A stretch of 64,000 bases of DNA from Pyxicephalus adspersus. Taxonomy: Eukaryota; Chordata; Amphibia; Anura; Pyxicephalidae. The notes under the pieces were generated by a model. It did no database searches and had not been told where the DNA came from. It saw only the letters and a program-made list of their open reading frames with translations. The position numbers and the translations under genes are program-made. The DNA lies in NCBI RefSeq assembly GCF_032062135.1, contig NC_092862.1, positions 45,245,715 to 45,309,714 on the forward strand, written 5' to 3'. This document shows positions 44,392 to 64,000 of the stretch, piece after piece (position 1 is the stretch's first letter; each line of letters opens with the position of its first letter).

Positions 44392-45257
44392 CAGGCATGT
44401 CCAAAGTCAGGCCAGCGGGTCAATTGCGGCCCGTGTTCAGGTTTTTACTGGCCTGCAGCCTCTGTCTTGAAATGAATGATATGCGGCCCTACGTTTGTAG
44501 TGAGCATGTGCTGTGTGGTACCCGCACGGACTACTCCCACTCTGATTCAAAGAACATTCTCTGCACGGAGTCTGGTGTCAGTGCAGAGAACTTTTTTTGA
44601 ATATGAGTGGGCTTGGTCCGTGCCGGTCCTGCACAGCACATGCCCACTACAAAACTGTAGTGTGTTCCTCCTGTGGAGGATGAAGGTAGGTTGCCAAGCC
44701 TCTTTGCATGGTGCTGTTCAAAGCTGCAGATGGACTTATACTGTTGTCAGCCTGTCCTTAATGCTCCTTCTCTTGGCAGCTGCACTGCCGCAGTTGTTTT
44801 CATATCTCCTGCAAACCCCATTGGCACCTCAATGATCAAAAGACAGGAGTTCATGTTACAACTTTGTTTCTCCAATTGGAATGTACTTGAAAGATATTAA
44901 CTAGAAATGGGTGTAAGTCCAAAGTCCCGGGGGCCAATTGCGACCGTATTTAGATTTCCACCACAGCCTCTGTCATAAAATCATTATTTTGTGGCCCGCC
45001 AGCACTGTTGACCATGGTATAAAATACGCGCGTACAAAAAAGTTTTTTTATATTTCATTAGAAATGATCGGTGGGCATAATCGTCAGGACGGCAGTCCCT
45101 ATGTGTGCACAGGGAATCCCCCACATCATTATAGTGGGCATGTGCTGTGCGGTACCCGCACAGACCATGCCCACACTAACCCTGGTTAGTGGTCGGCCCA
45201 CTCACATTTTCACCTCACCAAATCTGGCTCTCTTTGCAAAAAGTTTGGACACCCCTG
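44392..45257. mobile_element. hAT-like non-autonomous element with perfect 8-bp TSD
   Basis: GGTTATGT occurs at 44384-44391 and again at 45258-45265, directly flanking termini CAGGCATGTCCAAAGTC and (inverted) CAGGGGTGTCCAAACTTTTT. The interior has a second start-like GGTGTAAGTCCAAAGTC at about 44909, so it may be a composite of two related units. It also has hairpin-forming GAGCATGTGCTGTG / CACAGCACATGCCC pairs. No transposase. Confidence 0.9.
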
Positions 45258-45265
45258 GGTTATGT

Positions 45266-46387
45266 CATCCAATCCAAACAATCAAGATGACTGAAGATTG
45301 TTTACAGGAAGACGAAGGGTGTCACCCTGCTAGAAAACGAAGACAGGTTAGTAACACAGGTTTAGGGACTTGTTTACACTGTTTTGTTAAAACACATGCT
45401 GTTTAGCCTATGAATAATATAAATGAATAATAACTCCTAATAATTTTCAGAGGTGACCAGAGCTGAGCAAGATCCAATGAAAGCAAAAGTTTAACACACA
45501 CCCTGCCAGAAAGGTAAATATATACAAATCAGAGAAGGAAGATGTACTATTCAGCTGTATGTGTAATTTGACCTCCCCCCATTGAGCTCTGTTCACAACA
45601 CAGACAATGCACGGCAAAGTAGTAAATTGAACCCAATTAGAAAAAGAAGAAAATAGCTTTCCATTCCATCTGCTGGCTGCACAGAAACATCTTACCAAAA
45701 AAATCCCTTTTTCTGGTATTCCTAATATTGTCAGCAGATGAAGACAACTGATTAAGGTTACAAGAAGGAAACACATAGAAGTGTTGTTATTGCTGATTTG
45801 ACTGTTCTTTGTTTCTGTACTTTGTCTCTGCTAATTCTATTCATTTTCCAGGTTTGTAGTTCAACAATTTACATGTGATTTGACCTACACACATCAGATT
45901 AAAAAGATCTGAGCATATTTAATAAAGAAGTTTAGCTTCTTCTCTTCAAAAAGTTGCAAATTTTGCAAAATACACAGACACGTGCAGATGTCTTTTACTT
46001 GTAGTAAATATTTTCCTAACACTATTAATAAATTACCCTCATTGTCTTTTTAAATCTGCACTATATGTCAAAACGATGAACAAACATGTATTTGTTTGTG
46101 ATCTTTAAGAAATATTAGTATTAGTATTTAATAATTACTTTTAATACACATAGCAGGTAATTAATAAAAAAGCCAATCAGATTGCAGCAGTTATTTGGCT
46201 GGATGATGAAAAATGAATTCCACACACAATATCTTGTTATATCCTTTACTCTAGTTTTCCCAATCCTCCCTGGCACACAATGCTTTCAGCCTGCTCATGT
46301 GATTGTTTTTCTATGTTAGCTGTGTTCTGATTTAATAACACAATAAGAGCAAATTTTTTAACAATTGGCACAAGCAGGTTTCACCTT
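45266..46387. other. Intergenic, nothing recognised
   Basis: AT-rich sequence between the hAT-like element and the likely end of the COLEC12 transcript. Confidence 0.45.
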
Positions 46388-46457
46388 TTTATTGAACAAA
46401 TACACACAAACTCATAGTGGTCAATATGGTTCTATTTTTAATTTCTCCAGTTTTATT
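46388..46457 (-). terminator. Candidate COLEC12 polyadenylation signals
   Basis: TTTATT at 46388-46393 and 46452-46457 reads AATAAA on the - strand, about 1.4 kb after the COLEC12 stop. I saw no AATAAA between the stop codon and these, so the 3' UTR probably spans about 46370-47818. Confidence 0.45.
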
Positions 46458-46459
46458 GC

Positions 46460-47818
46460 ATGAACTCCTGTATGACATTTCAGAGATAATATGATATGAC
46501 AGATATTTAATATCTAGGTGCGGATAGAATACTCACACTTTTTTTTCTTGTTGCTGAGATTTCAAAACTCCATGCTTTAGCCTGCACCAGTGGATTTTAT
46601 CCTCACAACTGCAGAATGAGATATCCACGTGGATTACTGGAGACTAAGCAAGTAATTATATCATGTCACACTGGAGGAGCACACCGGAGATACAAGAAGT
46701 GGTTTTATATACCATCATGCAACAAAATCCAAAATATGGGTTTGTATATACTTTTCCTTTAAACTCAATTCAACCTTTTTCATTTTCTATCTGAAATTCC
46801 AAGATAAATGTTGTGCACATGTCACAATAAATCCCTCAATTAGAGAAACATAAGTACAAATCACAATAATAGAATCTTCATGTAACAGTAAGAAAAACCA
46901 ATATCCAAATTTTCGGTAAAGTTTACTGACATTCTTTAAAACAGACATTCCACAACACAATACTATTGAATGTGAGAATTAAAGGAAAAAAAGTGTAAAG
47001 GGCTTTGACTGACATTTATAAGACCATAGCTTCAATAAACAAATGTTCTGGCAGAGTGCAAAAAGCTCATATTCCATTTAAAACTGGATAAAGCCGTTGT
47101 ACAACACAGGCCTATAACAAATAGGATTATTTTCTTATTAAGGTACAATTTAAACAAGGCCATTTGAGTTCTAGGTTTGGTCTTATTACATGACCACTGA
47201 GATCCGGTTTGTATACCACAGTAAAACATTTTTTAAAATTAGAACACAGGAGTATTAAACTGACAACGCCGCAGTGATAAAAATCTCTTTAAATGATTAG
47301 CTGTTTCTACTACAATGAATAATGTGTTCTTTGGCACTGGAACTCTATAATACATACAAAAATAATAAAATGCAAATATCTTGTACAAAAATACAAATGT
47401 TTTCAAAAGCTTTTTTTAAAAAATATATTCCACTGAGTAAGAAAACAGCTATAAAACTGTAATATTTTCTTCCCTATATCCGTTTGGATTTTAGTTAAAC
47501 AACACTGAACACAGTGAATCTAAATCCAAAACATTTTTTCAAGCAGATATTGCATAGATAATTATGAAACTGTGTTTCAGTATTTTCCCTGTTGATGGTT
47601 ATATTGTTTTAGACATTTCTCTATCTCTAGGTTAATAGTTGAAGATCAATCCACAAAAAGTTCTTGGAAAAATAAAAAGCAGATTGTGGAAGTTCATGTT
47701 GGCCCAGTTTCAGTGCTTGCTATTTGTTGGTGTCACACAATCCAGTTTTTTGTTCTCCTCTGAAAGAACAATCTCCAAAGTAGTTTTTATAGTCCATGTG
47801 TACACCCAATTCCATATT
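46460..47818 (-). other. Probable COLEC12 3' UTR
   Basis: AT-rich non-coding sequence between the stop codon and the candidate polyadenylation signals. Small ORFs here show no family resemblance. Confidence 0.5.
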
Positions 47819-61615
<13,797 letters not shown>

Positions 61616-64000
61616 CTGGAAAATATATTTAATAACCTTAGAACGTGTTTATACTAATATATTTAATAAACTGCAAAGTTTCAATGGACAGGTTATGCAG
61701 TGCTCAGCCAAAAACAATTTACCAATAATACCCAGAGTGTTCCATAAATTTAAGATGCAATTTGCCCATCTTAGACATTTTTGGCTAGATCAGGCAAACG
61801 TTTTAGGTGATCAACACTGCATAATTATACTTGGGAGGAAAATGTGATAAGGCAGGTTGCAAAATTTGCTCTGAAATTATCTACTATGACGAAGATTTGG
61901 CGCAATTGTGACAGACCACGGTCTACAGCTGTGTTAGTAAACTTTCATGATATAGGGGGCCTTACGTTTGGCCCCTGACTTCACCAAAGTGCTGCGCATA
62001 ATATTCAGTAAATGTCACAGAAAGCTGTCAGAGACTGCAGATATGCAACAGAAATGGTAAAAAAAAGCAGACAGTGGTCAGACAGTGACAATATGCTGCA
62101 GTGGATGGTCAAAAACGGCAAATGTACAAAAAAGAAGAACAAATGTACAAAAAGAAAGAAGAAAAAAACTAAAGTATATATTTTATCACTTACCTAGTAA
62201 GCACCTGGGTAAGTAAAACACAGACTTCTGTTTGCAGGGGTATGAGAACACAGCACAATTGGGGTTGCGTTTAACCCCCAGGTTGCAGGGTAGGGATCAT
62301 GGTTAAAGCGTAAAGTAAGGGCAGACTTAACATATTTATATTGACATCACTTGGACATTAAGGTAGCAGCAGCAACAGTGGAGCTCATCAACTTTCCCCT
62401 CTTGTCATTGGTAGATTGGAGGTACAATGCAGAAGTCCAGCAGAGAGTGGTGCTGAATACAGAATTTCTGTAAGCTAACATGAAGATTTTTTCAAGTATA
62501 GCTAGTGATGTGGAAGGCCACTTTGCTACTCATCAGCAACTTTTTCAGCTAATTTTAGAAAAAGTCCAGCTGAACGTGACTAACAACTGCCATGGCCTGG
62601 ATAAATGAGAACCTTGAGAGTTCAGTTTTAATATTAAATTAGGTTAGCTTCAAATTAAATTAGGTTGAAAAAAGTTACATAGATGTTTTATATGCTATGT
62701 TTTTTATTTTACTACTAATTACCAGTTTTAGTACACTAATACATTTTTTACACACAACATGATATTGGTTTTGCAGAACATAATAGATTTTCCTGGTAAA
62801 TAAATAAAAAAAGATGATATTTCCCTTGTGTTTACAGGGGATTTAAAATCAGATTTAAATGGTGAGTGATTTGAATCCAAAAAGTAAAATTGCTTTTATT
62901 TTTTAGGAACAGTAATAACAATGGGATTGGAACTGGCATTGCTGAAACAACACAAGGGTAAAACGATATGAACTTATTACAGGATGATTATATGAACAGT
63001 CTATAAACCATGGGTGGTCAGTCTTCTTGATGACGGGGGCATCATGACTTACCCCACAAGACCTGCAGTAAATGTAATGCTATAGAAAGTTGTCAGGAAT
63101 TGCAGACGGGGATGGTAAGAGAATTCTGGCATGCTACAAGTGACAGTCAGAGACTGCAAACATCTCTGGGGAATCATAGAGATCAAAGCAATGATAACTC
63201 TTTTTATTAATCTGTGTTCCCCACAGGCCACTTAAACAATTCTGCACCTTGCTTACAAAAATATAATTTGATATTTTTGTTAGCAAGGTCCATTAAAAAC
63301 GATCATAGGGAAAACAAATACAAAGTGAGTATAGATAGACAACACATAAAAATTGGATAGTGGGACAAATATAAAACAAGCCATTTACATACTAAAACCC
63401 AATAAAATAATTTTCCCCTCACTGGCCTGTGCAAGCACCTAGACAAATGTTTAGTGCCTGTCAGGACCCCAGGGGGCTACACTAGAATGAGGAAAAGTTG
63501 GACACCAGAGCTATAGACATCCCAACGAGAATTACCGGTAACACTCTATCAAACCTGGTAATCTGAAACATCTGAGTAGGTAATCTGAGTAGCAGTGACC
63601 GTAATATGATTGAAATGTATTGCATTTGTAAATAACAGGCACATGCAAGAAAGAAAAAAAACTATTTACAAAACACATAGAATCGGAGGAAATGTTGTGA
63701 ACAAAAGACACAGAACAGAAATGGGATAGTGTAAAGTTTAGTTTTATGTAAATACATAAGATGTAAATATACAATTTAACGGGTAATATATTTAAATGTC
63801 TAAAAAAATGTTCTTCTGATGGTGATTAAAGCCAAAAACAATAAGAAAAGGTCATTTCAAATCTGGAATGCTTGCACAGTGGAAGGTTAGGAAATTTGAA
63901 TTAAAATACAGACTGCTAAATCGTTGGACAAATGCCCCAAAATGTTAAAAACCAGTTCAGCGCTCACACCTAATTATACCTTACAAAATCACAACAATTT
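61616..64000. other. COLEC12 intron to window edge
   Basis: I searched the - strand for the membrane-proximal and N-terminal COLEC12 exons and found none. Sequence is AT-rich without clear repeats. Confidence 0.55.

Overview
This is a 64 kb window of vertebrate nuclear DNA: AT-rich, intron-dense and full of repeats. It holds three genes in an order I know from human 18p11.32. The 3' two-thirds of USP14 runs on the + strand from the left edge to 10395. The complete THOC1 gene lies on the - strand from 28617 to 14496. The 3' part of COLEC12 runs on the - strand from 61615 to 47819. USP14 and THOC1 converge tail to tail; THOC1 and COLEC12 are head to tail. I traced every exon by eye from splice sites, phase and protein similarity to the human proteins, and all exon-exon phases close without a stop. 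The coding sequences look intact, so these are functional genes rather than pseudogenes.

The proteins are vertebrate, and the repeats (Tc1 and mariner elements, hAT-like and TTAA-flanked non-autonomous elements, L1-like and CR1/L2-like LINEs, a tRNA-derived SINE) suit an amphibian, probably a frog. The host call is an inference.

Layout. 1-1188: USP14 intron, nothing recognised. 1189-10395: twelve USP14 exons, including one U12-type intron and one GC-AG intron; the introns carry a MITE, a CR1/L2 tail, an L1-like 3' end and a hairpin element. 10396-14495: 3' flanks of two convergent genes, holding a 1.1 kb palindrome-rich TTAA element. 14496-28617: twenty-one THOC1 exons. 28618-28780: THOC1 5' flank with ETS-like and GC-box motifs. 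28.8-46.4 kb: intergenic, with nested DNA transposons, two Tc1 elements, an 866 bp hAT-like element with a perfect 8-bp target duplication, the inverted second copy of the TTAA element, and a SINE. 46.4-61.6 kb: COLEC12 3' UTR, C-type lectin exons, collagen exon and coiled-coil exon, with an L1-like LINE and a mariner fossil in introns. 61.6-64 kb: COLEC12 intron; its cytoplasmic tail and membrane segment lie beyond the right edge.

The three genes have unrelated jobs (proteasome-bound deubiquitinase, mRNA export factor, scavenger-receptor collectin). Their proximity is conserved synteny, not a pathway. I found no new multi-gene system. The most notable signals are the two non-canonical USP14 introns, the palindrome-built TTAA element family, the five-copy hairpin family, and a dated series of nested insertions.
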